A DNA stretch of 64,000 nt from JABDMH01 sp050298535 (lineage in GTDB: Bacteria > Bacteroidota > Bacteroidia > Chitinophagales > Saprospiraceae), in assembly GCA_050298535.1 (NCBI GenBank), contig JBNKUI010000086.1, positions 1-64,000 on the forward strand, in the 5' to 3' direction. Positions 7,050 through 16,237 of the stretch are shown here, one piece after another. The first letter of the stretch is position 1, and each line of letters starts with the position of its first letter. The notes beneath the pieces are model-generated. The model was not told the DNA's origin. It saw only the letters and a list, made by a program, of their open reading frames with translations, and ran no database searches. The position numbers and the translations under genes were made by a program.

Positions 7050-9680
7050 CTATCGTGTCTCCTTTCTGAATATTTCAGCAGGCTTTATGAGAGCATATTT
7101 TGATACCAGGCTGGAAATGGTAAAGATCGTTAATATCATAATGATAGATGCAGCCCACAAGTACGATGTCCACTGAATTGTAATCCGATAGGCATATGCA
7201 TTTAGCCACTTTTCCAATAAGAGGTGGGTGATGGGAATGGATATGAAAATTCCAAGTAGGATGAGCGTAATATACTTCTTGCTGAATTGTATTATTAATG
7301 CGATGATCCTGGCTCCTAATACTTTTCGAATGGCGATCTCCCTTTGCTGAGATACTAATAAAATCAAGCATAGTCCTAGTAAACCCAATACCGCCAGAAT
7401 GACGGTGATGGTTGCGAATGCTTTTATGACAGCTTTGACTTGGACTTCCGAAGCATACGATTCTTGTACCTCATGATCAAGAAACTTAAACAAGAATGGA
7501 CGGGCCGGGATGAGTCTTTCCCACAGATGCCTTGCTCTGGTCAGAGTAGATTGAAGATCTTTAGTCTCTAATTGCAATACCAAGTAGCTATAGGAGGAGG
7601 GAGGCCCCAAACTTATAGTCATGGGATTGATCTCATGGTGATAAGACTGATAGCTGAAGTCCTTGACCACACCCACGATTTCTCCTTTTTTGCCCCATTG
7701 TTCGAATCGCTTTCCAATGACTTCAGTTGCGTCATCGTATCCAAATAATCTTGCAGCCGATTCATTAATGATTAAAGACTCTGATAAATCTTTCATTCGA
7801 TCTATGTCGTAGTCCCGACCGGATATTATTTCTAAATTAAAATGATCGATAAAATCATGGTCAACCTGAAACAGATCCGGAGCGGCTACCTGTATTTCTC
7901 CAGTTCTCGATTCCACATACGTATCTGCTTTCGGAAAAAAACCACCGGGTATTGTTCTTGCAGCACAAATGCTTTTTACTGCGGGATCATGCAGGAATTC
8001 CCTTTTAATATTTTCAATATTTTGCTGAACCTCTTCATCGTCCGCAAAATCAAGCACCAGCATTTGATCCGACTCATAGCCAGGATCTTTTGTGATCAAA
8101 TACGCTAGCTGATCTGACAATATGCCCGTCGACGAAATTAATATTGTACTTATGGTAAATTGGAAAAGTAAGAGTAACTTAGAAGTTAGGCTGGTATTTC
8201 TTATGCTCTTTACATTTGATTGATTTGCTGAAAATAGTCTCAGTGCAGGTAGTGCCCCGGATATCAATGTAAGGATCAGTATTAAACCTATACACAAAAT
8301 GGCATTTACAGAGTTAAATATGTCGGTAATTGCAAAATCAATCTCAACTAAACCCTGGAAGTAGGGCCATGATAAAGAGATAAGTAGTGCAGCGAGGGAA
8401 ATAGCCAAGGTTGTAGACACAACGGTATCAGTAATGAAATGGTTGATTAGGTCTCTCCTTTGGGCACCCAAATATCTTCGCAACTTTAATTGATCCGTTC
8501 TCTGGGCAGTCTGTGCGATCCGGATGTTTATAAAATTTATGAACGCCACAAATAGTATTAGTATTCCGGCGGTCAGAAATACTATCAGTTTTCTTAGATG
8601 ACCATTGGTTCCGGGTTGTCTCTTAGCTTCGGAATGTAAATAGGCATTTGAAAGTGGTTCAAAGTCAAAAGTGTAAGAAACGTTCTCAATCATGGGGATG
8701 TTTAATTCTGAAATCCGGTCTTCTATACTGGAAATTTTCTTTCCTGGTGCTAAGGTGAAGTACGTATAAAAGTCAACATAATTCCAACTCTCAAATATTT
8801 TTGGATGTTCAGACCTAAGCGAAGACATAGACAATAAAATGTCAAACGTGAAATGGGAGTTTTCTGGAATATTTTCAAGGACACCCGTGACTCGGTAGGG
8901 AGTCTTATTATCGACCAGTATTGATTTTCCAAGCGCTTCTTTGCCCCCAAAGAATTTCTTGGCAATCTCTTCCGTTAAGACCAGAGTGTATGGTTCTTTA
9001 AGGAGGTCCTTAACATTACCTTGCAGTAATGGCCAACTGAAAATGTTTAAAAGATCGCCAGTAGCAAAATGAACTTTCGACTCCTGATATTTTGCATTTT
9101 CAATAGAAAATAAATAGCTGTGCTGCCCTGTAAATTGTCCTACAAATTCGATTTCTGGAAAGGACTGTTCTAATGCGGGTCCAACGGGTGCGTTTCCCCA
9201 AACCTGAAAATTCTGGAGGTTGAAATTCTTGGTAGTGGATTGTTCAGACACTTGGTAGTCGTAGTGATGCAGAACTCTGTAAATCCTATCATAGGCAGTG
9301 TTGTATTTATCATACGAAAATTCATGGTTGACGTAGATGGAAATAAGGAAGAAGCTAATGAATGCAATAGCAAGACCGGCGATATTGATACCGGAGATCC
9401 ATGGTGTTTTCGTTAGACTCCTCATCGATAGTTTCACATTCCAGTAAAACAGAGAATTTCTAATTCCATTCACTTTTCTGGGTATCCTAATGATGCCTGG
9501 TCTTAATATTTTCAAAAATTCTGTTGCTAGAACCAGGTTCGTTTTGTGCTTGGAGTGCTGCTTTCGTTTTAGAAAATAGAGCTCCGTGAAATCACCTTCC
9601 AGATCTTCCAGGAGATCAGGTTTACATATTACTCGGAGAAGCCTCAGCATAAGATGAAGGAAGAAAGGTCGATCAGTCAT
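7050..9680 (-). CDS. ABC transporter permease (MacB/FtsX type) with N-terminal permease prefix domain
   Basis: About 876 residues. The start at 9680 is chosen because its ATG overlaps the stop of the upstream PadR gene as ATGA; an in-frame ATG at 9725 lies inside that gene. Residues 1-60 are the soluble prefix (LLEDLEGDFTELY) typical of Bacteroidota permeases paired with PadR. Then comes a duplicated arrangement of one transmembrane helix, a large periplasmic MacB-PCD-like domain, and an FtsX core of three helices (around 370-480 and 770-870), with the diagnostic REIAIRKVLGA motif. Such proteins act with a separate ATPase to move peptides, lipoproteins or antimicrobials; no ATPase gene is adjacent. 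A paralogous pair lies at 51774-54775. Confidence 0.88.
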   Translation of the reverse strand: MTDRPFFLHLMLRLLRVICKPDLLEDLEGDFTELYFLKRKQHSKHKTNLVLATEFLKILRPGIIRIPRKVNGIRNSLFYWNVKLSMRSLTKTPWISGINIAGLAIAFISFFLISIYVNHEFSYDKYNTAYDRIYRVLHHYDYQVSEQSTTKNFNLQNFQVWGNAPVGPALEQSFPEIEFVGQFTGQHSYLFSIENAKYQESKVHFATGDLLNIFSWPLLQGNVKDLLKEPYTLVLTEEIAKKFFGGKEALGKSILVDNKTPYRVTGVLENIPENSHFTFDILLSMSSLRSEHPKIFESWNYVDFYTYFTLAPGKKISSIEDRISELNIPMIENVSYTFDFEPLSNAYLHSEAKRQPGTNGHLRKLIVFLTAGILILFVAFINFINIRIAQTAQRTDQLKLRRYLGAQRRDLINHFITDTVVSTTLAISLAALLISLSWPYFQGLVEIDFAITDIFNSVNAILCIGLILILTLISGALPALRLFSANQSNVKSIRNTSLTSKLLLLFQFTISTILISSTGILSDQLAYLITKDPGYESDQMLVLDFADDEEVQQNIENIKREFLHDPAVKSICAARTIPGGFFPKADTYVESRTGEIQVAAPDLFQVDHDFIDHFNLEIISGRDYDIDRMKDLSESLIINESAARLFGYDDATEVIGKRFEQWGKKGEIVGVVKDFSYQSYHHEINPMTISLGPPSSYSYLVLQLETKDLQSTLTRARHLWERLIPARPFLFKFLDHEVQESYASEVQVKAVIKAFATITVILAVLGLLGLCLILLVSQQREIAIRKVLGARIIALIIQFSKKYITLILLGIFISIPITHLLLEKWLNAYAYRITIQWTSYLWAASIIMILTIFTISSLVSKYALIKPAEIFRKETR

Positions 9681-10018
9681 TGATTCCAGTTCACGTTTAA
9701 TATGGTATCGGGTACATTTTTCCACAGTTGTTTCCGTAGTGCCATCGTTTCCACCAATGTTGCCTTGCCCGATGGACTAATAGTGTAGAAGCGCTTTCTT
9801 TTACCGCCTCGGATGCTGGTAGCTTCTCCAAGCTTAGAAGTTAAAAACCCCTTCTTCTCAAGTCTTCCCAAAGTGGTTCGGAGGGCACCAATGCTGATAT
9901 TCTTGCCTGAGGTTTCTTCAATGCTAAGCTTAATAGAAAGACCATATGCTTCTTCTGACAGACTTGCCACAGTCAAAAGAACCACTTCTTCAAAAGATCC
10001 AATCTGTTGAGATTTCAT
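9677..10018 (-). CDS. PadR family transcriptional regulator
   Basis: 113 residues. A winged-helix fold of the PadR type is indicated by GSFEEVVLLTVASLSEEAYG at the N-terminus, a recognition region GALRTTLGRLEKKGFLTSK, and the wing with GGKRKRFYTISPSGKA. The stop overlaps the start of the permease gene by four bases (ATGA), so the two are translationally coupled. PadR proteins usually repress their own operon until a ligand binds. A perfect 9-bp inverted repeat flanks the likely promoter just upstream. Confidence 0.9.
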   Translation of the reverse strand: MKSQQIGSFEEVVLLTVASLSEEAYGLSIKLSIEETSGKNISIGALRTTLGRLEKKGFLTSKLGEATSIRGGKRKRFYTISPSGKATLVETMALRKQLWKNVPDTILNVNWNQ

Positions 10019-10022
10019 GTGC

Positions 10023-10076
10023 TAAAAGCTAAATTGTAGCGAATATAGGATAATAATAGCTATGATGTAGCTTTTA
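10023..10076 (-). promoter_or_regulatory. Inverted repeat flanking the padR promoter (candidate PadR operator)
   Basis: TAAAAGCTA at 10023-10031 and TAGCTTTTA at 10068-10076 form a perfect 9-bp inverted repeat with a 36-base spacer. Between them, on the minus strand, TATATTCG (10040-10047) matches seven of eight positions of TAnnTTTG. If this is the -7 element, transcription starts near 10036 and the two arms straddle the promoter, an arrangement suited to autorepression. The operator role is inference. Confidence 0.5.
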
Positions 10077-10181
10077 TGAGCAGGAAGTGCATGATTTAAG
10101 GATGGGAATGATTAGCTAGGGTAGGACCGGTATCTATGCACGGGTACTCGGAAGAAGTAAAGGAAAGGAGCTAGTATCGAT

Positions 10182-11495
10182 CTATTTTTGAATCATGGAC
10201 GCCGTGAGGGGAAGCGACAGTAATTCACCAAACAATTGCCAACGTTTCTCCGGATTGTCTGCGGTACCTCCCCGTCTTTCTATGTAGTCAGCTACGAGAT
10301 CCTGTCCCAGATTATAATTGATCACATAGCTTCTGTACTGATCCAAAAAGCGTGTACGTTGGAGCGCTCGATCGGGCTCGTAAAGCAGATATTTTTCAAG
10401 CATCAGTGCTGCTTCCTCTCGATCGATGGCACCATTAAGATAAGCTCGAGCAGCTTCATTGCCAGCATAATTCAATCGGGACCGTACTTGTTGTATCTCC
10501 TGATAGGTGCCAGCCAACGATGTGTCAATGCCTGCGATAGGGTAGAGAATAGTCTTTTCAAAAGCGAGTCTTTCTGCTCCCGGGAAAGCTACATCAATCC
10601 CATAATTGGCACTTCCTTCTGCAATCAGTGATTGTGGACTAAAAAGCGGATATACAGAAAACTCGACCCATCCTTTTTCGACCACCAGATTCTTTTCCAG
10701 GAGGGCGTTAAAGACGTGGTGTCCCGGATATCCCTCATGACATGCCAGGTCTATGGCCCTTTCAATGTAGATCGGGAAATCGGTGTTTAGCTGTATAAGG
10801 CTCTGGCCATCACCTTGATAGTAGTTGTAACCAGACCATGACTTATCGTTTACATATTCAACGATGAAGTTCTCATTATCGGGAAGATCGTAGTGTTGAT
10901 TGGTACGAATTCTCGCTTCTTGAATGGCAGCCTGAAATACCTCGTCCAGTTTGTCTTTCGGTATGATGAATTGCTGGCTGAAGGTCTCATATCGTTTCTG
11001 GAGACTCCCTTCTCCTGTCAGCAGTTCGTTCAATACAGATAATAAAGCATCAAATGTGTCAAGTGGGATGTAGGGTGGTTCTGCATCATACAGCATCATG
11101 GCTTCCTCGTCAAATGAGAAGGTGGTTCCTCCCAGCATAGCGACCTTTGTTTTTACGGCCATGAGTTGCTTCTGCAAGAGCTGAATACGTGTCTTGACAA
11201 TATGCTCTTCCCGGGAGGTGTCGATATCTGCAATAGCTTGCTCCAGGTCAGTGCATTTCTCCATAAACTTTTGGGTTGGAAACTGATCATTCTCCGAGAT
11301 TTCCCTGGCGGGTTTTAGTGCTTCCGGACCATAGTAGGCGTCCACAAAGTCACTATCATATTGACCTACCTGTAAGACCAGTTTGACATATTCTGTAGCG
11401 ATTTCATCCAAAGTCATTATACTCTGATTTTTTCCGCAGCCAATCATAAGAGCTCCCAGTGCGAATAATTGGAAAATAGACCTAACCTTCTGCAT
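10182..11495 (-). CDS. DUF885-type metallopeptidase lipoprotein
   Basis: 437 residues. The N-terminus has a lipoprotein signal ending LMIGC (Cys20). The zinc motif HEGYPGHH (His253-Glu254 ... His259-His260) is the DUF885 version of HExxH, and a further glutamate is supplied by LIAEGSANYG about 40 residues later. DUF885 proteins are secreted or surface metalloenzymes of uncertain substrate, mostly helical, in agreement with this sequence. It is the last gene of a minus-strand run and starts 21 bases after the patatin gene. Confidence 0.82.
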   Translation of the reverse strand: MQKVRSIFQLFALGALMIGCGKNQSIMTLDEIATEYVKLVLQVGQYDSDFVDAYYGPEALKPAREISENDQFPTQKFMEKCTDLEQAIADIDTSREEHIVKTRIQLLQKQLMAVKTKVAMLGGTTFSFDEEAMMLYDAEPPYIPLDTFDALLSVLNELLTGEGSLQKRYETFSQQFIIPKDKLDEVFQAAIQEARIRTNQHYDLPDNENFIVEYVNDKSWSGYNYYQGDGQSLIQLNTDFPIYIERAIDLACHEGYPGHHVFNALLEKNLVVEKGWVEFSVYPLFSPQSLIAEGSANYGIDVAFPGAERLAFEKTILYPIAGIDTSLAGTYQEIQQVRSRLNYAGNEAARAYLNGAIDREEAALMLEKYLLYEPDRALQRTRFLDQYRSYVINYNLGQDLVADYIERRGGTADNPEKRWQLFGELLSLPLTASMIQK

Positions 11496-11516
11496 GCGTA
11501 TTATTTACTTGAGTTA

Positions 11517-12407
11517 TTATCGTCCCTGAGCAATCCTTCGCTCGGCAAAGGCTTTACCTTCCTCCCACCAGAGCTTCATTTGTTTAGGATCAAAAATAAG
11601 ACTGTTGTCTGTGAGAATACGAGGGGTGTGAAAATATCGAACCTTTATATCGTTGTGGATGCTTTCCAGGAGTCCAATGTATTTTTCATCACGCGCAATC
11701 TGCGTCAACATAAAATCTAGCGCACTCATGAGCAATGAAAACGCATTACGACTGGGCATTTTCTTTATGGACTTCCTCCTGGGAGTCAGGATGATGACGT
11801 CGATTTCGGTGGCACCTGCATCAATCGCTTCAGCAATGGGGATGAAATTGCCAAAGCCTCCGTCCGCATATTCCTGCCCGTCTTTTTTGACCAGGCTCAT
11901 GAAAGGAACAAAATTGGCACTTATCCAGATCCAATCGAGGAAATCTTCATAGCTGCAGTCTCGGAGATACTTATGCTCTACCACATTACAGGTAAAATTA
12001 GATACGGCAATCACGACGCGCTGATTACTGGACTTCACCTTGTCAAAGTGAGACTGAGTAAAAGCTCTTTGAATTAGTTTTCGCAACTCAAAACTCTCAC
12101 CAAAAGTCTTACGACCCTTTAGGAACATCTTAATGATCCCCAGGTGATTTATCCTTGTTTTATAGACGCCTTTCTTTTTGCGAATAATGAATGGATGTGC
12201 CGAAAAGATATCCTTCTGCTGCACATTTGTATAGATCTCCTTTGCATGTTCAATGTCTCCGGCAGCTAGTAATGGTGCCAATAATGCACCCGTCGAAGAG
12301 CCTGTGAACAAATCATAATGTATATTCAGATCTTGGATCAGATACTCAGCTACTCCACCGGCAAATGCTCCTTTTGCTCCTCCGCCTGATATGACAAGCG
12401 CTCTCAT
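11517..12407 (-). CDS. Patatin-like phospholipase
   Basis: 296 residues. The oxyanion loop SGGGAKGAF (residues 7-15), the nucleophile elbow GSSTG (around residue 37) and the catalytic aspartate in YADGGFGN are all present, giving the Ser-Asp dyad of patatin lipases that hydrolyse membrane phospholipids or lysophospholipids. There is no signal peptide, so it is expected in the cytoplasm. It sits between the rhomboid protease and the DUF885 lipoprotein in a same-strand run with short gaps. Confidence 0.92.
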   Translation of the reverse strand: MRALVISGGGAKGAFAGGVAEYLIQDLNIHYDLFTGSSTGALLAPLLAAGDIEHAKEIYTNVQQKDIFSAHPFIIRKKKGVYKTRINHLGIIKMFLKGRKTFGESFELRKLIQRAFTQSHFDKVKSSNQRVVIAVSNFTCNVVEHKYLRDCSYEDFLDWIWISANFVPFMSLVKKDGQEYADGGFGNFIPIAEAIDAGATEIDVIILTPRRKSIKKMPSRNAFSLLMSALDFMLTQIARDEKYIGLLESIHNDIKVRYFHTPRILTDNSLIFDPKQMKLWWEEGKAFAERRIAQGR

Positions 12408-12453
12408 AGGCTACCCAAGTGTTCTGACATTAAAGTAATGAATTCATAGTTTT

Positions 12454-13092
12454 TTAGAAAATGATCATACCCAGGGGAAATTCATAAATGAGGCTATTGA
12501 TGAATTCATTTGCGGATCTGGGTCTCAGTAGTATCATGAATAGCATTCCAAACAAAGCACCATAGAAATGGGCATCGTGATCGATTCGGTCTGTGCCTCG
12601 CTTACTGGCATAAGATGAATACCATAAATACAGCACACCTGCGATAATGGAAGGGATCGGTAGAAGGCCATAGAGGTAGAGATATTTCCAGGGATAGAAA
12701 AGAATGAAAATAAAGACAATGCCCGACACACCACCGGAAGCTCCAACTGACATATAATTTGGGTCGTCCTGTCTTTTAAATGTGTTGGGTAAAGAAGCAC
12801 ACACAATTGTCGCGAGATATACCAGCAGATAAAGTAAAGGTCCTCCCGTGGGCCCAAAGAACTGAGTGAAGAAGCTTTCAATTAGTTCACCAAAATGCCA
12901 CAAGACGAACATGTTGATCAGTAAATGTAGCCATCCTCCATGTACAAAACCTGATGTTAGCAGGCGGTAGTAACTCTTGGATCTTTTTTCCTCATAGGGC
13001 CAATGTGCCAGCTTGTAAAAGAGTGACTGATCCTTGAAGGCAAAGTATGAAACTGCCACAGTGATAATAACTAAGATAAGTGATACAGACAT
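12454..13092 (-). CDS. Rhomboid family intramembrane serine protease
   Basis: 212 residues with about six hydrophobic segments. The family signatures are visible: HLLINMF (His56, Asn60) in helix 2, the catalytic serine in VGASGGVSG (Ser119), and the catalytic histidine in DAHFYGALFG (His175). The protein cleaves transmembrane substrates within the bilayer of the inner membrane. It follows rlmH by only 9 bases. The usual second-helix and GxSG motifs are intact, so it should be active rather than an iRhom-like pseudoenzyme. Confidence 0.92.
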   Translation of the reverse strand: MSVSLILVIITVAVSYFAFKDQSLFYKLAHWPYEEKRSKSYYRLLTSGFVHGGWLHLLINMFVLWHFGELIESFFTQFFGPTGGPLLYLLVYLATIVCASLPNTFKRQDDPNYMSVGASGGVSGIVFIFILFYPWKYLYLYGLLPIPSIIAGVLYLWYSSYASKRGTDRIDHDAHFYGALFGMLFMILLRPRSANEFINSLIYEFPLGMIIF

Positions 13093-13101
13093 AGTGAAAT
13101 T

Positions 13102-13566
13102 TTAAACATGATGGTATGGTAAATGGTTGTTGATGGCGTAGGCCCTATACAATTGCTCAAGAAAAATTAAGCGAACCATTTCATGAGTAAAGGTCATTTC
13201 CGAGAGTGATAACAGAGCATCTCCACGTGTATACATGTCGTCAGAAAATCCATGAGATCCACCAGCAATAAATATGATGCGCCGCATTCCCTGAAGTTGC
13301 AGTTTGTTTACATAGTCGGCAAACTGAACAGAGCTATAGGATGTTCCTTTTTCATCCAGGAGTACGATATAATCTCCGGTATTTATTTTATTCAAGAATG
13401 ATTTTCCCTCTTCTTCTTTGAGACGACTATGATCCTTAGTACGAATACTGCTAAACTCCCGAATGGAAAATTTCTGAAAATGTGAAATCCTTTTTTCGAA
13501 ATCGAGTAGGGGAGCCATAAGATATTTTGCCTGTGTTTTTCCAATCCACCAGAACTCGACCTTCAT
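13102..13566 (-). CDS. rlmH: 23S rRNA (pseudouridine1915-N3)-methyltransferase
   Basis: 154 residues, the standard length. The SPOUT-fold knot is marked by IIFIAGGSHGFSDDMYTRGD and by LSEMTFTHEMVRLIFLEQLYRA near the C-terminus, which are characteristic of RlmH. It methylates pseudouridine 1915 in helix 69 of 23S rRNA on assembled ribosomes using S-adenosylmethionine. Its ATG overlaps the stop of the upstream SWIM gene (TGATG), so translation is coupled. Confidence 0.96.
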   Translation of the reverse strand: MKVEFWWIGKTQAKYLMAPLLDFEKRISHFQKFSIREFSSIRTKDHSRLKEEEGKSFLNKINTGDYIVLLDEKGTSYSSVQFADYVNKLQLQGMRRIIFIAGGSHGFSDDMYTRGDALLSLSEMTFTHEMVRLIFLEQLYRAYAINNHLPYHHV

Positions 13567-15215
13567 CAGAATTCGTTTTTTAGGGTCTTCATGAGAATGG
13601 TTCTCTCGCTATAAGCATTTTGCAATATTCTTTTTAGATCATTCGCAATGGAGTATAATTTCTCTTTCTCCAGACGGATCAAAATATGTCTTACATAATC
13701 CACACTGGGAAGGCCAATAAAGAGTCTAAGCCTGTTAGTGACAATCTCTGTTAATGTAGATCGCAGCCATTCCGGGTCATTTTTCAAGTAATGCAGTCTC
13801 TCAAGAACCAAATCCACATCATCTGATCTGGTTATCTCTTGTTTGATGAGATCCCAGTTAGACTCCCATTCCCAGATTTGCAATATCGTTTTCCGATCCC
13901 CCTTGTGCTCCAGTCTATGTATAATACTTTGGTAGGTACTATCCCAGTTTTTTGAAACATCTTTCAATTTTTGAAATAAATCGGGTTTCCTTTCTCGAAG
14001 AAATAAATCCAAGGTCAGCTCCTCTTTTACCGCCGTGCGAATGCTGGAATTGAAAAGGTGTTCATGCGCGAATTTCAGTACAGTACGGCGACTGCTATTG
14101 CGATATATGGTTTCTGCAAAATGACCTATTAGCTCAGAGTTTTTATGATTAGACAATGATTTGAGAAAGTCTCGTACCAGAGAGAAATTATTAGCACTCT
14201 CTGAGATTAATTGAGAAGCCTGAGTGAGTAGGTCGCTTTCTATATAGAGCATCAACAAAGTCATGATTTCGGCAGATGGCACTTCATCACCTTCTGGCTT
14301 CTGCGCCAATGCTTCGACTATTTCCTTTTTTTTGTTTCGGGTCCCAGCCTTGAATAGAATGGAGAATATATTTTGTTGATGATTAGTCACTTCGTAGGAT
14401 GGATCTGTCCCCAGCTCAATAAATGCCTGGTGCATTTTTTGTAAGAGGTCTCTAGCTACAGCTCTTGTAAATAATTTATCCATGAGAACATAAGATCGCT
14501 CAAATAAGGGCTCGAGTGCATCATCTTGTCGAAATTCTTTTTTATATATTAAGAATTTCAGACACCCATATGCAATGCTGAAGGCTTCCCGATAGTCTTT
14601 TTTGGAACCTAGATCCGAGCCTAATGCAAGCAGATCCTCAATGTATGACTTGAGTCGCCGGAGCTTGGTAGCATTTAATTTGCTTTTGGAAAGTGTGCCA
14701 TCAAACTTTTTAATGAGCAAGAAGTACTTGGTAAGATCGTCTTTTGTCTGTACGTGGTGTGCGAACCGCGCTTTAAAGCGAAGTGCGAATTTGTGATCCT
14801 CCTGGGCATAACTTCTGACAAATTCCCGCAAGTCCTTTTCAGAAACTTCGTCCAGCAGCATCCTTGTTTGAATATACCGGGTAGGACTTTTTTGAATGGA
14901 TGTTTCTTTTTTCTTCTTGTCCTCTACTTCTGATGCAGTTTGTTCTGCAATTTTTCTAATCGCTGCTACAATATGGATGCAAAGTCCTTGTTCGAGATAT
15001 TTCTCACAGTCACAAGAGAAAGATTTGACCTGCTTTCTGCTGGTTAAAACTTCCACTTCAAGATCCTGGTCATCCTCAACATCAAATATCCACAGACCGT
15101 TTTTCCTACGTTTTAGGGCAACTTTGTCCTCTATTATTAATTGCTCCGCTGAGTCCAGCAGGTACTCAGGCAGGTACATAAAATAGTTCTCAATAGGAAA
15201 AGTCTTACTAAACAT
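13566..15215 (-). CDS. SWIM zinc-finger protein
   Basis: About 549 residues from the ATG at 15215. The frame is open to 15374, but that would overlap the divergent phosphatase gene, and the text between is not protein-like. Near the N-terminus the motif SCDCEKYLEQGLCIH supplies the CxC...CxH zinc ligands of a SWIM domain, a nucleic-acid or protein-binding module. The rest is an all-helical, charged region without recognised domains, resembling armadillo- or TPR-like repeats. Bacterial SWIM proteins are often linked to helicases, none of which is nearby. It heads the run leading to rlmH, rhomboid, patatin and DUF885. Confidence 0.82.
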   Translation of the reverse strand: MFSKTFPIENYFMYLPEYLLDSAEQLIIEDKVALKRRKNGLWIFDVEDDQDLEVEVLTSRKQVKSFSCDCEKYLEQGLCIHIVAAIRKIAEQTASEVEDKKKKETSIQKSPTRYIQTRMLLDEVSEKDLREFVRSYAQEDHKFALRFKARFAHHVQTKDDLTKYFLLIKKFDGTLSKSKLNATKLRRLKSYIEDLLALGSDLGSKKDYREAFSIAYGCLKFLIYKKEFRQDDALEPLFERSYVLMDKLFTRAVARDLLQKMHQAFIELGTDPSYEVTNHQQNIFSILFKAGTRNKKKEIVEALAQKPEGDEVPSAEIMTLLMLYIESDLLTQASQLISESANNFSLVRDFLKSLSNHKNSELIGHFAETIYRNSSRRTVLKFAHEHLFNSSIRTAVKEELTLDLFLRERKPDLFQKLKDVSKNWDSTYQSIIHRLEHKGDRKTILQIWEWESNWDLIKQEITRSDDVDLVLERLHYLKNDPEWLRSTLTEIVTNRLRLFIGLPSVDYVRHILIRLEKEKLYSIANDLKRILQNAYSERTILMKTLKNEF

Positions 15216-15364
15216 CAAAATGAAAGATAAACCTTCAAATATACGTAGAAAAGGTGGGTAACGTGCGACTTGTACATGTGAAACTACTGAGTGATTGTCA
15301 TTTATTGTCTGGTACAGTTGCTTACATATTTTAGATTCAGAGGACTTGTTGTAGCTTTGTAGAC

Positions 15365-15862
15365 ATGAGAACAATTTATGCCATCAGACATGCAAAGTCC
15401 AGCTGGGCTGATCCATCACTTTCTGATGAGAAAAGACCTCTAAATGAGCGTGGAAAGCGAAGTGCTCCCTTGATGGCAGAGATGATGATACTGAGGGAGA
15501 CTCGTCCTGATGTATTGATCACCAGTACCGCAAAGCGTGCACGATCCACGGCACGGCGATTTCGAGATGCATATGGGCTGAACAAAGACCTCGTTTTCAG
15601 AGATGGCAGATTGTACCTGGCCACGCCTGACGAGATCCTGGCAGTATTAAGAGAATTGCCTGAGGACTACCAGACTGTGGCAATTTTTGGTCATAATCCA
15701 GGCATCACAGATTTCGCTAATCTATTTGCGGAGGACCACATTGAAAACGTGCCAACTTGTGGGATTATAAAATTAGTGAGCACTGCGGAACATTGGTATG
15801 ATCTAAATACGTTAAATACGCGAAGGACTGCTTTCTACTATCCAAAGCAATTTGGCTACTAA
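15365..15862 (+). CDS. SixA-like histidine phosphatase
   Basis: 165 residues. The RHG motif near the N-terminus is present as YAIRHAKSS (Arg8, His9), followed by the SDEKRPLNERGKR segment typical of SixA, and the second catalytic histidine in FGHNPGITDF. SixA-type enzymes dephosphorylate phosphohistidine on signalling proteins or act on small phosphate esters in the cytoplasm. The stop shares a base with the start of the next gene (TAATG), so it is coupled to the DUF4296 lipoprotein and possibly to the two-component system that follows. Confidence 0.9.
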   Translation: MRTIYAIRHAKSSWADPSLSDEKRPLNERGKRSAPLMAEMMILRETRPDVLITSTAKRARSTARRFRDAYGLNKDLVFRDGRLYLATPDEILAVLRELPEDYQTVAIFGHNPGITDFANLFAEDHIENVPTCGIIKLVSTAEHWYDLNTLNTRRTAFYYPKQFGY

Positions 15863-16233
15863 TGCAATTTAAATACACTTTCTCGGTTTTGTTCTTGATA
15901 ACGCTGGCCTGTGCCCGTCCAGGCAGCAATCAGACGGAGTTTGAGATGTTGGACGATTCAACCCTGATGCTGGTCATGACGGACGCATATATTCTGAATG
16001 CAGCTTTTGCACAAACTTTTGGCGTTGTAAAGGATAGCATTAGTCTTTCTTATGCTAAGCAGATAGAAGAGAAGTACAATATTTCACAGGAAGCACTGGA
16101 GGCAAATATTGACCACTTGTACAATGACCCTGCTCGACTGGATACATTCTATGACTTGCTGCTCCAAAGAATTGATTACCTGGATGATAATGTCAGAGAC
16201 TTAAATGTGATTCCAAATAAAGACAACCAATAG
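15862..16233 (+). CDS. DUF4296 lipoprotein
   Basis: 123 residues with a short signal peptide ending LITLAC (lipidated Cys about residue 17). The remainder, with a DAYILNAAF helix, YAKQIEEKYNISQEALEANI and YDLLLQRIDYLD, fits the DUF4296 family found almost only in Bacteroidota. Function is unknown. It is coupled to the SixA-like gene and ends four bases before the response regulator, suggesting one transcript. Confidence 0.82.
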   Translation: MQFKYTFSVLFLITLACARPGSNQTEFEMLDDSTLMLVMTDAYILNAAFAQTFGVVKDSISLSYAKQIEEKYNISQEALEANIDHLYNDPARLDTFYDLLLQRIDYLDDNVRDLNVIPNKDNQ

Positions 16234-16237
16234 ATAA

